Origin: Hyunsoonleella pacifica
GTDB taxonomy: Bacteria > Bacteroidota > Bacteroidia > Flavobacteriales > Flavobacteriaceae
Direction of reading: 5' to 3'
Length of the DNA stretch: 64,000 nucleotides
Assembly: GCF_004310335.1 (NCBI RefSeq)
Contig: NZ_SIRS01000003.1
Span: forward strand, 1 to 64,000
Translations under genes and position numbers: made by a program
Part shown: one piece after another, positions 1 to 9,288 of the stretch
Layout: every line of letters starts with the position of its first letter
Position numbering within the stretch: the first letter of the stretch is position 1
Notes under the pieces: model-generated
Databases searched by the model: none
What the model was told of the DNA's origin: nothing
Seen by the model: only the letters and a program-made list of their open reading frames with translations

Positions 1-317
1 TCATCAGTTTTGGTAGCCTTTGCACTAGCTATATTATCGGTTGTTCTATATATAGGTTTCCCATTGACAATATCATAAATAGCATAGACTTTACTACCAA
101 CTTTTATTCTTCGGGGTTGATCCTGATAGGCATCAAGGTAGGCAGAAACTCTAACTTGCTTAAGCCTATTATTTTCCCGCAAAGTTGATTTAAGGTTTTC
201 AATTGCAGCCGTATTATAACTGGCTGCAATCTTCTGCCTTTCAACTTCGGTCTGTGAAAATAGATGAACACTCCAAAGAATGACAATTATATAAAAAAGG
301 GTAACCTTATTACTCAT
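1..317 (-). CDS. Secreted protein, N-terminal part; probable S8 (subtilisin-like) peptidase, cut by window edge
   Basis: Only the first 105 codons are inside the window. The ATG at 315-317 overlaps the stop of the preceding susD by 8 bases, so the two genes are translationally linked and this is the third gene of the susC-susD operon. Residues 1-22 form a signal peptide: MSNK, a hydrophobic core, then a likely cut after HLFSQ. The following charged stretch and the segment VYAIYDIVNGKPIYR (about residues 77-91) resemble the propeptide-like start of secreted S8 peptidases found in Flavobacteriia. The catalytic part lies off the edge, so the peptidase call is by resemblance only. If correct, the operon would couple extracellular proteolysis to peptide import. 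It could instead be another exported enzyme or binding protein. Confidence 0.6.
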   Translation of the reverse strand, partial: MSNKVTLFYIIVILWSVHLFSQTEVERQKIAASYNTAAIENLKSTLRENNRLKQVRVSAYLDAYQDQPRRIKVGSKVYAIYDIVNGKPIYRTTDNIASAKATKTD

Positions 318-1773
318 TGTTAAAACCAGCATAATTTGGGTTTAGGTCTATCTCGTCTTCCGGTATTTTCAAGAAGAATAAGTTACTGTCTGCTGGAACG
401 TCAATTGAAATGCGATGGATATCATTTCTAATAATAGGTAGGTTATAACGTTTAGCATCAAACCATTGAGGGCCAAACTCTCCATAAAACTCTTTTTTAC
501 GCTCCAATAGTATTTCATCTAATAATGCCTGTCCTGTACTAGTGGTCTTAACAGCATTAGGATCTCTTGCAGATTGTAGCGCAAAGAGTAAATCCTGTGC
601 CCCTGTAGTATTACCTAATTGATATTGTGCCTCTGCATCAAATAATACCATCTCTGATTTTCTGATAAGTGGAATATCTGAAGCAAATGTAAATGCATAT
701 TTAGTGGAAACAAACTCTCTCCAAGGCTCTGTATCTGATACACCATAAATATCAAAGAATAAGTTACGAGAATCAGTAGCTGAAAATTCATTTACAAATT
801 CTGGATCAAAATAGGTTGCTGAATAACTTAATGTTAAATGGTCCATCATAGGTGCCGCATGCCCCCAAAAGAAGTTAGTCTCATCAGTACCATTTTGAAA
901 GAGTGCCCAAAGCCATTCTTGATCGGTCATGTCACTAAACCCATTACCCCAATTAGCGGACTGCACAGCTGAATCTGCATCTCCTCCATAAGCAGCTCTA
1001 GCTACATCAGACATTCTTCCCCAATCATCCTGGGTAACCGATAAAACTCGAGTTAGTACTGCTTGGGCTACAGCCTTGTTGATAAAACTTTTCCCCAATC
1101 GTGTATCTGGCAAATCTGCTACGGCATCTTCTAAATCCTGAATAACTTGATTGTAAATCTCGCGCATCGGTGCTGGAGGATTACCATTCACTGTTTCTAA
1201 AGTAGTTTGTTCTGTATAAAAAGGGATTCTTTCTAAATCTCTATCGTTATTGTAATTGGGACAGAACTCTAATAATAACTCAAATAAATGAAATCCTCTA
1301 AAGAACTTCCCTTTAGCAATAAATTCTTTTTTATCGTTATCACTTAAAACCTCGTTCTCCTGAACTCCCTTAATTAGGGTATTAGCAAAATTTACATTCT
1401 CATAATTAAAATCCCATGTAAAATCTGTACGCCTAAAATTGGGTTCTCTATTTTCATGACCATAATCAAAAGTATAAAAGGTAAATGCTTGTATTATATC
1501 ATTACCTTTTACAGCACGGGCAAAGTACATTGAATAAATGCCTCCTTCGTCTGGATTGGCTCTATACTGCCCTTTATAATTAGATAATATCCCATTAATA
1601 AACACCTGTATATTATCTCTATTTGAAAAAATAATATTACCAGTAACACCAGAGTTATCCTTAGGTTCATCAACAAATTCTTCACTACAAGAATTTAAAT
1701 TTATAAGAAACAGCACTATGATAATCATCGATAATGGTAGTTTCCAGATTTTTGTATTATTTATATTTTCCAT
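310..1773 (-). CDS. SusD/RagB-family outer-membrane nutrient-binding lipoprotein
   Basis: The 487-residue protein is a surface lipoprotein that captures ligands and hands them to its SusC partner. Residues 1-29 are a lipoprotein signal with hydrophobic core and lipobox ending LINLNSC (Cys29). The TPR-like helical N-terminal half (about 40-240) and the conserved C-terminal SusD signature are visible: ILLERKKEFYGEFGPQWFDAKRY (read as ILLERKKEFYGE followed by FDAKRYN) and a final block of ISIDVPAD then FFLKIPEDEIDLNPN. Length is within the usual SusD range. It lies 10 bases downstream of susC and overlaps the next gene by 8 bases, so the three genes form one transcription unit. The ligand cannot be read from the sequence; the neighbouring probable peptidase hints at peptides. 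Confidence 0.93.
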   Translation of the reverse strand: MENINNTKIWKLPLSMIIIVLFLINLNSCSEEFVDEPKDNSGVTGNIIFSNRDNIQVFINGILSNYKGQYRANPDEGGIYSMYFARAVKGNDIIQAFTFYTFDYGHENREPNFRRTDFTWDFNYENVNFANTLIKGVQENEVLSDNDKKEFIAKGKFFRGFHLFELLLEFCPNYNNDRDLERIPFYTEQTTLETVNGNPPAPMREIYNQVIQDLEDAVADLPDTRLGKSFINKAVAQAVLTRVLSVTQDDWGRMSDVARAAYGGDADSAVQSANWGNGFSDMTDQEWLWALFQNGTDETNFFWGHAAPMMDHLTLSYSATYFDPEFVNEFSATDSRNLFFDIYGVSDTEPWREFVSTKYAFTFASDIPLIRKSEMVLFDAEAQYQLGNTTGAQDLLFALQSARDPNAVKTTSTGQALLDEILLERKKEFYGEFGPQWFDAKRYNLPIIRNDIHRISIDVPADSNLFFLKIPEDEIDLNPNYAGFNNE

Positions 1774-1783
1774 AACGTTTTAT

Positions 1784-4700
1784 TTATAATTTAAGAAGTG
1801 CTCCAAATGTCAATGTTCTTTGCAATGGAGATCTATTATTGGTCAATCCACTAAATGATTGTTCAGGATCTATTCCTTTGTGAGTTTGCCATGTGATTAA
1901 ATTATCTGCTTGCAGATATAATCTAAACTGGTTTAGACCTATTCTTTCTAAAACATCACGAGGCAGATTATAACCAACTGTTAATGCCTTTAATCGCAAA
2001 TAATCGTTTTTAAATAACCACCTTGTGGAACGGTCATTAAAGTTATTATTCCTAAGTGTTAAGCGAGGAAAATCTGAGATATCTCCTGGTTGCGACCAAG
2101 CATTAAAATTATCTGGATGTGCTGAAGATCCTATGGCGGTAAGGTTACTAACTAAGCCTGAATAATCTGTATCAAGAACATAAGCTCCTACACTAAAATT
2201 AAATAACACATTTAAATCAAATTGTTTGAATTTGAAAAAGCTATTAATACCTCCTTGAAAATCTGGCAATGACTCTTTTCCTGTTTCATACCTCGTTGCT
2301 TGATCATACTGGTTAGTAACATCCCTACCTACTACTTCATTATTAGCATCTGTAACGTCTATATACCAAAGCGCATCTCCTGTTGCTGGATCTACTCCTG
2401 CCCATTCTCTGATATAAAACTCAAATATTGAATTACCTGGAGCCCAGAGTTTAGAGCCTTGCACTACCCTATCTGTAAAAGGTGTAATTTCTACTATTTC
2501 ATTTTTGAGAATTGAAAAATTTCCTCCAATACTCCATTGGATATTACTTTTATTGATGATATTACTATTTAGGGTAACCTCCCATCCGCTATTTCTTATA
2601 GAACCAGCATTTGCTCTAACTGTTGGTATACCAGGAGAAGGAGTAGCGTCTATATCTTGTATTAAATCTTTACTTTCTCTAATAAAGTATTCTACTGTAC
2701 CTGAGAATATCCCATCAAAAAGCGTAAAGTCTAGTCCATAATTTGTTGTTTGAATTGTTTCCCATATCAAACCTTGATCGGGAAGCTGTCCTGATGCAAG
2801 AAGCGCTTGTTCTCCTTCCACCGGAGATAAAGTTATATTGCCAAAATTAGCACCAGAAAAAAGGACACTAGTTGGAAAAAAACCTCCAGGTATTGAAATA
2901 TTACCTAGCTCTCCAAAACTAGCACGAAGCTTTAACTTATTAAGCCAGCTTATATTTCTCATAAATTCTTCATTAGTTACATTCCAAGATCCACCTATCG
3001 AGAAAAAATCACCAGTTCTAAATTCTGGAATAAATTGTGAAGACTTGTCTTGACGATAACTACCCTCAATAAAGTATTTTCTATCAAAATTATACATCAA
3101 CCTACCTAAATAGCTTGTAATACGGCGTTCTGATCTGAAACCTCCAAAAGATTCTGCTGAGGTACCATTACCTATTTCTTGTTGTCCAGGTAAAAAACCA
3201 GTGACAGATGTTCTAAAAAAATCACCTGCACTAGTATTGGCCTCATAAATTCCGTCAATCGACACAGAATGCTTACCAAAGGTATTGGAATAGTTTAAAG
3301 CCTGAACCGCATTTAATGCTGTAGTTATATTTCGTCTCTTAGTTACCCTTCCATTAACGTTAGAAGCTGACCCTATCTCATCATCATCAAACTCATGACT
3401 ATCAAAAACATAATTCTCATAGTTTAGTGTTGACCTAAACGTAAAATTACTTAGGAATGATATTTCAGCATAAGCAGAACCTAAAAGGTTGGTTCGTATT
3501 CTTTTCTCCTCACCCAATTGTATAGAAGCTAAAATACTTTCGCCAGAGCTACCTGGTCTGGTATTATTCACAGGTTGCCCTGTTGGTCTTCCATTACCAT
3601 TACCTAAATCAAAAATTAGATTACCATCATTATCTAAAATTAAATTACCATTTGCATCTCTAACATAAATTGGATATATACTACTATTACTATATATCCA
3701 TGAAATGGCTTGCGTAGTACTTCCTGATGTTTGGTCTGGATTGCTTGAATTAGATCTCGAATAACCTAAAGTTATTCCCGTTTTTAACCAATCATTAACT
3801 TGGCTGTCAATTGCTCCTCTAGCTGCTATTCTTTCAAAATTTGATCTGATAACTGGACCTTCTTCATCTAGGTAATCTACTGAAAAGAAGTAATTGGATT
3901 TCTCACTACCTCCAGATACACTTAGCGTATGATTAATCCTTGGGACATCTTTCCTTAATACTGTTTCTTCCCAATCTGTATCCCACAAAAGGTTGGCGCC
4001 CGAAACTACATTACCATCAGTATCTATAGGGTTACTTACGCCAAATGGATTATAACCTAATGTAGGAATTACCGAAGCACTTGCATTAGTACTTGCTTCC
4101 TGAGGATTTTGTCCTAAATTATATATATTATCATTTCTTAATCCAGTCCAGACAAGTTTAAGGTAGTCTTCACTACCCACTATATCATGAATACCTACGG
4201 CAGGATTAGAAAACCCATACTGGCTTCTTAAAGTTACTTCGGCCTGAGAATTCCGTTTCCCCCTCTTAGTAGTAATGATGATGACGCCATTTGCGGCTCG
4301 TGAACCGTATAGTGAAGCAGCACCAGCATCTTTTAAAACAGAAATAGATTCTATTTGATCTTGACTTATTGTATTGATGTTTCCACTAAATGGCGCACCA
4401 TCAACAACTATTAAAGGCGCATTAGAACTTGCAAAATTACCAGTATCAACGTTACGATTACCGTTTTGATCATTAAAACTTCCAAAACCTCTAATCCGAA
4501 TATTAGGGTTTTGCCCAGGTTGACCCCCTGCTGTAACTATATTTACACCCGCAACTGTACCTTGCAATGCTCTTAAAGGAGAGGTTACTTGTTGATTTTC
4601 AATTATCTCAGCATCAATAACATCAACTGCGCCTACAATAGCTTCTCTGGTTTGTGTACCATAGGCAACAACAACTACTTCTTCAAGTGCTGTGGCATCT

Positions 4701-4990
4701 TCTTCAAGATTAATGTTGATAGTATTAGAAGTTCCTATAATAACTTCTTTTGTAATATATCCAACATAACTAAAAACAAGAGTATTTCCTGAATTTAATT
4801 TTATTGAATAATTTCCGTCAAAATCTGTCGAGGTTCCGTTTGTAGTACCTTTAACTATAACAGTGGTTCCAGGAAGAGGTAAGTTGTTTTCGTCAGTAAC
4901 TTGTCCTGAAATAGTTCGTTCTTGGGCAAATGATGATGATACACCAAACATTAATAGCACCAATAATGCATAGTAGTTTTTTAATCTCAT
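1784..4990 (-). CDS. SusC/RagA-family TonB-dependent outer-membrane receptor
   Basis: A 1068-residue TonB-dependent transporter. The signal peptide covers residues 1-22 (cut after SSSFAQ). A carboxypeptidase-regulatory-like beta-sandwich follows at about 25-100 (TISGQVTDENNLPLPG), then the TonB-box-like segment DATALEEVVVVAYGTQ near 97-112, a plug domain to about 245 (containing SISVLKDAGAASLYGSRAANG and IIITTKRG) and the 22-strand barrel to the end. No STN domain is present, in contrast to the receptor at 13129-16416, so it is probably not controlled by a FecR/sigma relay. It is the first gene of an operon with susD and a probable peptidase. The AraC-type gene 234 bases upstream, on the same strand, is the likely regulator. 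Substrate unknown. Confidence 0.95.
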   Translation of the reverse strand: MRLKNYYALLVLLMFGVSSSFAQERTISGQVTDENNLPLPGTTVIVKGTTNGTSTDFDGNYSIKLNSGNTLVFSYVGYITKEVIIGTSNTININLEEDATALEEVVVVAYGTQTREAIVGAVDVIDAEIIENQQVTSPLRALQGTVAGVNIVTAGGQPGQNPNIRIRGFGSFNDQNGNRNVDTGNFASSNAPLIVVDGAPFSGNINTISQDQIESISVLKDAGAASLYGSRAANGVIIITTKRGKRNSQAEVTLRSQYGFSNPAVGIHDIVGSEDYLKLVWTGLRNDNIYNLGQNPQEASTNASASVIPTLGYNPFGVSNPIDTDGNVVSGANLLWDTDWEETVLRKDVPRINHTLSVSGGSEKSNYFFSVDYLDEEGPVIRSNFERIAARGAIDSQVNDWLKTGITLGYSRSNSSNPDQTSGSTTQAISWIYSNSSIYPIYVRDANGNLILDNDGNLIFDLGNGNGRPTGQPVNNTRPGSSGESILASIQLGEEKRIRTNLLGSAYAEISFLSNFTFRSTLNYENYVFDSHEFDDDEIGSASNVNGRVTKRRNITTALNAVQALNYSNTFGKHSVSIDGIYEANTSAGDFFRTSVTGFLPGQQEIGNGTSAESFGGFRSERRITSYLGRLMYNFDRKYFIEGSYRQDKSSQFIPEFRTGDFFSIGGSWNVTNEEFMRNISWLNKLKLRASFGELGNISIPGGFFPTSVLFSGANFGNITLSPVEGEQALLASGQLPDQGLIWETIQTTNYGLDFTLFDGIFSGTVEYFIRESKDLIQDIDATPSPGIPTVRANAGSIRNSGWEVTLNSNIINKSNIQWSIGGNFSILKNEIVEITPFTDRVVQGSKLWAPGNSIFEFYIREWAGVDPATGDALWYIDVTDANNEVVGRDVTNQYDQATRYETGKESLPDFQGGINSFFKFKQFDLNVLFNFSVGAYVLDTDYSGLVSNLTAIGSSAHPDNFNAWSQPGDISDFPRLTLRNNNFNDRSTRWLFKNDYLRLKALTVGYNLPRDVLERIGLNQFRLYLQADNLITWQTHKGIDPEQSFSGLTNNRSPLQRTLTFGALLKL

Positions 4991-5223
4991 AAAAAGTGAA
5001 TTTGAATTAGTCTATGCAGATTGAAAAAAGGAAGACAGCAAAGTTTTTTAAGTGACTAATTCAAAAAATTACACTTTACATAACAAAGTTTAGTAGATTT
5101 CTCTTTATGTTTTTTAGTAAAGTCATTTACTCCCTTACCTTTTAACAATTGCAAGGGTAAAGTAAATTACAAAAGTTTGTAAAATGGATAACCCCCATAA
5201 TAGTTTACTCTTCCGACAAGAAT
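4991..5223. promoter_or_regulatory. Spacer between AraC-type regulator and susC; probable susC promoter region
   Basis: This 233-base AT-rich gap must hold the susC promoter, since susC heads its operon. Two TTTG-containing boxes read on the minus strand (AAACTTTG around 5040-5048 and TAAACTTTG around 5083-5091) are near but not exact matches to the Bacteroidota -7 box TAnnTTTG. No convincing terminator hairpin for the regulator gene is seen. Promoter position is therefore only inferred. Confidence 0.3.
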
Positions 5224-6762
5224 TTACTTTCTTTTTTCTTGAGTTTTTTGTTTCACTTTTGTCTGAATGTACTCTGTAGGAGTAAGAGATGTTACTTTTT
5301 TGAATGCTTTATTAAATGTAACCTTATTGTTATAGCCAACCTCGTAGGCCACATCAATTATATTTAAATTTCCATGTACATCTGCTTCTAATATATTTAT
5401 GGCTTCTTGCACCCTAAACTTATTGATGAGTTCAAAAAAATTCATTTCAAAATGTTCGTTAACAATTTGGGATGTATTATGCCTAGTTGTATTTAGCTTA
5501 TTAGAAAGAATTTCTAAGTTAATATTACTTTTTTTATATACCTTATCTTTAGTAAGTAACATAATTAAATGTTCTTTCAGCTCATTGGAAAGCGCTGGAG
5601 TAAGACCTGATTTTTCATATTTAGATGTTAAAACCATGCCTGTAGCACTATTTAAATCTAAACTAAATATAGTTGGTTGTACAAAAGCAATATAGGTTAT
5701 ATAAAGTATCATAACTGACATTGCTCCAATTTGAAAATGGTAAACATAAATGGAAATATCACTTTTTATAATATATGCAAAAATGCCATATAAAAAATAT
5801 GCTGTTATATATGCCACATGAATTCTATACAAATTTTTAAACCATCTTATTATAGATGATTTATGAGGAAATACACTGTTAATTTCAATTTTTGAAAACT
5901 GAGATTTCCAAATAAGTAATGCATAAAATACTAGTGATGCTATTTTTATAAAAAAGGTAAAAGTGTCATAAAAATCTCCATCAAATTCATTAAGCCCTAA
6001 CATTATTTTTATTTTTTCTGAAGAAGACTTCTTATAAATTGGCGTTAAAAAAAACAATAAAATTATTGTTGGCAGTAAATGAATTAAATCAACAATTCGA
6101 AATTTAAATTTTTGAGTTATACTTTTAAAGTAAAAAAACAATAACGGTCCAAACAATAAAGCTACTGAAGAAGATATACGATAGGCATGCGGATAGATTA
6201 ACAAAAGCCTACACATAAATAATACAAATTCTAGAATAAACAATGAATGAATAGCAATGAAACCGCCTATAAATAATTTGGCATACCGGTTTTCCTTTTT
6301 AGTTAAGTTAATTGCTATAGCAAAAAAAAAGCCTATTAAAGCTGCATAAAAATACACAAAACTCAATGTGGTAACATTAGGTAGATATTTGTTTTTCAAA
6401 CTAATATACTCTTCTGAATCTATAATCTTATTATAAGCACTGTTTTTTAAAATGTCAAAATTTAATGTATTTGAAATATATTTTTCTGAAAATATTTTAG
6501 CATCCCTAGATTGGTTTAGTTCTGCATTTAACAATGCTAAGTTTCTAAAAAACTCAATAGAATCGTTAGGCTTTTCTTTCAATCCGTCTTGATACAAAAC
6601 CAAAAGCTCTAATCTTGTTAAACTATTATCTATAGTTTTTTCCTCAATTAGACTATCTATTTGAATAGATTTTACAGGATAAAGATTAGAAAGCGCATAA
6701 CATTCTACACCAAAAATAAAAACACACAAAACAATGATTAGTACTTTAGGTCGATCTTTCAT
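5224..6762 (-). CDS. Membrane-anchored AraC-type transcriptional regulator
   Basis: The protein joins a membrane-embedded sensor half to a DNA-binding half. Starting at the ATG at 6760-6762 (MKDRPKVLIIVL) gives a clean signal-anchor; an ATG 27 bases upstream is possible but adds nothing. An extracytoplasmic stretch of about 100 residues follows, then about seven hydrophobic segments between residues 130 and 370, and a C-terminal AraC helix-turn-helix pair (final 100 residues, with VAYEVGYNNKVTFNKAFKK and the closing LTPTEYIQ). This architecture is typical of one-component flavobacterial regulators that sense a periplasmic or membrane signal. It lies directly upstream of susC on the same strand and probably controls that operon. 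The specific ligand is unknown. Confidence 0.85.
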   Translation of the reverse strand: MKDRPKVLIIVLCVFIFGVECYALSNLYPVKSIQIDSLIEEKTIDNSLTRLELLVLYQDGLKEKPNDSIEFFRNLALLNAELNQSRDAKIFSEKYISNTLNFDILKNSAYNKIIDSEEYISLKNKYLPNVTTLSFVYFYAALIGFFFAIAINLTKKENRYAKLFIGGFIAIHSLFILEFVLFMCRLLLIYPHAYRISSSVALLFGPLLFFYFKSITQKFKFRIVDLIHLLPTIILLFFLTPIYKKSSSEKIKIMLGLNEFDGDFYDTFTFFIKIASLVFYALLIWKSQFSKIEINSVFPHKSSIIRWFKNLYRIHVAYITAYFLYGIFAYIIKSDISIYVYHFQIGAMSVMILYITYIAFVQPTIFSLDLNSATGMVLTSKYEKSGLTPALSNELKEHLIMLLTKDKVYKKSNINLEILSNKLNTTRHNTSQIVNEHFEMNFFELINKFRVQEAINILEADVHGNLNIIDVAYEVGYNNKVTFNKAFKKVTSLTPTEYIQTKVKQKTQEKRK

Positions 6763-6912
6763 AAAACTATTTGAGAGTAAACTCCACAAAACAAAATATA
6801 AGCTTTTCGCTATTTTTATTATGAATTTATAAATAAAGATATCGGTAAATCTTAAAAAAAACTTAAAAAGGTAACTCCCGATAATCTTTTACTAGTACGC
6901 AAGTTCATATAA

Positions 6913-6941
6913 TAAAAAAGTCACTCTTCAAAAGAGTGACT
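6913..6941 (-). terminator. Rho-independent terminator after galE
   Basis: A perfect 10-bp stem (AGTCACTCTT / AAGAGTGACT) with a 3-base loop is followed on the minus strand by a run of six T. It lies 29 bases beyond the galE stop and separates that unit from the AraC-type gene. Confidence 0.85.
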
Positions 6942-6969
6942 CTAATTATACCATTTTTTATGATAATTT

Positions 6970-7989
6970 CTATTGTCTAACTTTCTGTTCCCAATTCCAT
7001 GCCGATAATATAGCATCATCCAAAGAAAGTTTTGCTTTCCAACCTAACTCATCATTAGCTAGTGTTGTATCAGCATAGGCTGCAGTTATATCTCCTTCCC
7101 TTCTGTCTACTATTTTATAATTCAATTTCTTTTCTGACACACGCTCAAATGACTCAACAACTTCAAGAACAGAACTTCCTTTGCCTGTCCCTAAATTAAA
7201 GGTTTCATAGTTATTTTTATTCTTTCCTTGTAGTAATCTATTAAGAGCTACAACGTGAGCTTTAGCCAAATCAACAACATGAATATAATCACGAATACAA
7301 GTACCATCAGGCGTAGGATAATCATTTCCAAAAACAGATAACTGTTCCCTTAAACCAATAGCGGTTTGCGTAATAAATGGTACTAAATTTTGAGGTACGC
7401 CTATCGGCAATTCTCCTATCTCTATAGAGTCGTGAGCTCCAATAGGATTGAAATAGCGCAGAGCAATAGCCCCTAACGTTGGCACTACTTTACAAGTATC
7501 TTCTATAATTTCCTCTCCAATTTGTTTTGTATTACCATAAGGTGATTCTGCTCTTTTAACAGGTGCATTTTCAGTAATTGGTAACTCATCTGCCTGTCCA
7601 TAAACAGTGCAAGAAGAACTAAATATAAAACTAGCTGAAGGTAGCCTTTTTAATTCTTTTAAAATATAAACTAAGGTTGCAATATTATTTTCATAATACA
7701 GCAATGGTTCTTGTACACTCTCTCCTACAGCTTTACTTGCAGCGAAATGAATAACACCTTTAATATCTTTATGTTTAACAAAAAAAGCTTCAACTCCAGT
7801 TTTATCTTTTAAATCTAGCTTTTCAAAAATTGGTTTCTTACCTGTAATATTAGTAATCCTTGTTAAAACATCTATGGAGGAGTTTGATAAATCGTCAATA
7901 ATCACAACTTCATATCCTTCATTTTGAAGTTCTACAACTGTGTGAGAACCTATAAAGCCTAATCCTCCTGTTACTAATATTTTATCCAT
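6970..7989 (-). CDS. galE: UDP-glucose 4-epimerase
   Basis: A 339-residue member of the extended short-chain dehydrogenase family, interconverting UDP-glucose and UDP-galactose (or the N-acetyl forms) for surface polysaccharide. The NAD-binding Rossmann motif GGLGFIGSHT is at residues 8-17, the catalytic serine region FIFSSSCTVYG at 121-131 and the YxxxK pair at Tyr151/Lys155 (YGNTK). The conserved ALRYFNPIGAH and CIRDYIHVVDLA segments follow. Length is normal for GalE. The start overlaps the stop of the upstream sugar aminotransferase by 8 bases, so the two are co-translated, and a strong terminator follows. The pairing suggests nucleotide-sugar supply for LPS or glycan synthesis. Confidence 0.95.
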   Translation of the reverse strand: MDKILVTGGLGFIGSHTVVELQNEGYEVVIIDDLSNSSIDVLTRITNITGKKPIFEKLDLKDKTGVEAFFVKHKDIKGVIHFAASKAVGESVQEPLLYYENNIATLVYILKELKRLPSASFIFSSSCTVYGQADELPITENAPVKRAESPYGNTKQIGEEIIEDTCKVVPTLGAIALRYFNPIGAHDSIEIGELPIGVPQNLVPFITQTAIGLREQLSVFGNDYPTPDGTCIRDYIHVVDLAKAHVVALNRLLQGKNKNNYETFNLGTGKGSSVLEVVESFERVSEKKLNYKIVDRREGDITAAYADTTLANDELGWKAKLSLDDAILSAWNWEQKVRQ

Positions 7990-9145
7990 TTATATAGTTT
8001 ATAATTGTTGCTGTAATAAATTCAATTTGTTCTTCATCCAATTCCGTATGCATAGGTAAAGAAATGACTTCTTGCACTAATTTATTGGTTATAGGGAAAT
8101 TTGTCTCTTTATATCTACCGCCTAAATAAGCTTTTTGTTTATGAAGTGGGATAGGGTAATATACTCCACAAGGAATTCCTTTTTCATTTAAGTGCTTTAC
8201 AAGTGCATCCCTATCAATGTCAATTAGCCTTAAAGTGTACTGATGAAACACATGACAATCACATATGTCGCAGATATCCTCCTCACATCCATTTCCTAAA
8301 TTAGGTGTTACAATTTGTTTTATATCTTTAAAAGCTTCATTATACTTCCTGGCTGCTACTTGTCTTGCTTTATTATAAGCGTTCAATTTGGGCAACTTAG
8401 CATCTAAAACTGCTGCTTGTATGCTATCTAAACGAGAGTTAACACCAACCACATCATGATGATATCTTTCATACATACCATGATTAACAATACCTCTAAT
8501 GGTATGCGCTAAATCATCATCATTGGTAAAAATAGCGCCACCATCTCCATAAGCTCCAAGATTTTTTGATGGAAAAAATGAAGTAGCTCCCACATGTCCT
8601 ATTGTACCAGCTTTAGCTTTTGTTCCATCTTTAAATCTGTAATTAGCTCCTATGGCTTGAGCATTATCTTCAATTACATATAAGTTATTTGCTTGCGCAA
8701 TCTCCATAATAGCTTCCATATTGGCACATTGCCCAAATAAATGTACTGGAACAATTGCCTTTGTTTTTGGAGTAATAGCTTGTTTTATAGCCTCAATATT
8801 AATGTTAAAATCATCTTCGTTAACATCAACCAAAACTGGGGTTAAATTAAGTAAAGCTATAACCTCAACAGTTGCCGCAAAAGTAAAATCTGCAGTAATT
8901 ACCTCATCACCTGGTTTTAATCCTAATCCCATCATAGCAATTTGTAAGGCATCTGTTCCATTAGCACATGGAATTACATGTTTTACTCCTAAATAACTTT
9001 CTAAATTCTTCTGAAACTCATGAACCTTAGGTCCGTTTATAAAAGCAGTATTTTCTATTACATTATTAATTGAAGTAGTTACAACATCTTTTATATCGTG
9101 ATACTGACCCTTAAGGTCTACCATTTGAATTTTCTTCATATTCAA
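7982..9145 (-). CDS. DegT/DnrJ/EryC1/StrS-family PLP-dependent sugar aminotransferase
   Basis: A 387-residue PLP enzyme of the family that transaminates nucleotide-linked keto-sugars to amino sugars. The pocket residues are visible: ANGTDALQIA at 61-70, the Asp160 of EDNAQAIG that holds the pyridine nitrogen, and the internal-aldimine Lys194 in SFFPSKNLGAYGDGG. A cysteine-rich insertion (GCEEDICDICDCH, about 281-293) sits in the C-terminal domain; it could bind a metal or form disulfides but is not a known catalytic part. It is first in a two-gene unit with galE, so it most likely feeds an unusual amino sugar into LPS or exopolysaccharide. The exact sugar substrate cannot be assigned. Confidence 0.9.
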   Translation of the reverse strand: MNMKKIQMVDLKGQYHDIKDVVTTSINNVIENTAFINGPKVHEFQKNLESYLGVKHVIPCANGTDALQIAMMGLGLKPGDEVITADFTFAATVEVIALLNLTPVLVDVNEDDFNINIEAIKQAITPKTKAIVPVHLFGQCANMEAIMEIAQANNLYVIEDNAQAIGANYRFKDGTKAKAGTIGHVGATSFFPSKNLGAYGDGGAIFTNDDDLAHTIRGIVNHGMYERYHHDVVGVNSRLDSIQAAVLDAKLPKLNAYNKARQVAARKYNEAFKDIKQIVTPNLGNGCEEDICDICDCHVFHQYTLRLIDIDRDALVKHLNEKGIPCGVYYPIPLHKQKAYLGGRYKETNFPITNKLVQEVISLPMHTELDEEQIEFITATIINYING

Positions 9146-9212
9146 AGTTTTAGAGTCTTATAAAAATTTTACGACCCTATTTTAATTATACTCGACTTGA
9201 GGTTTCGGCTAA

Positions 9213-9220
9213 CAAAATTA
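9213..9220 (-). promoter_or_regulatory. Candidate -7 promoter box for the aminotransferase-galE unit
   Basis: On the minus strand the spacer reads TAATTTTG, an exact match to the Bacteroidota -7 consensus TAnnTTTG, 68 bases before the aminotransferase ATG. No TTTG is found at the usual 17-23 base distance upstream (the nearest is 10 away), so the call is weak. Confidence 0.3.
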
Positions 9221-9288
9221 CAAAATTCATCAAAGCCATTCATTGATTTCTTTCAAAGAAATGTATTTTAGCAAGAAAGACAATAGGC

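Noticed and set aside
2505-3053. Plus-strand open frames inside susC
   Set aside because: They are antisense to a complete TonB-dependent receptor and have no recognisable features.
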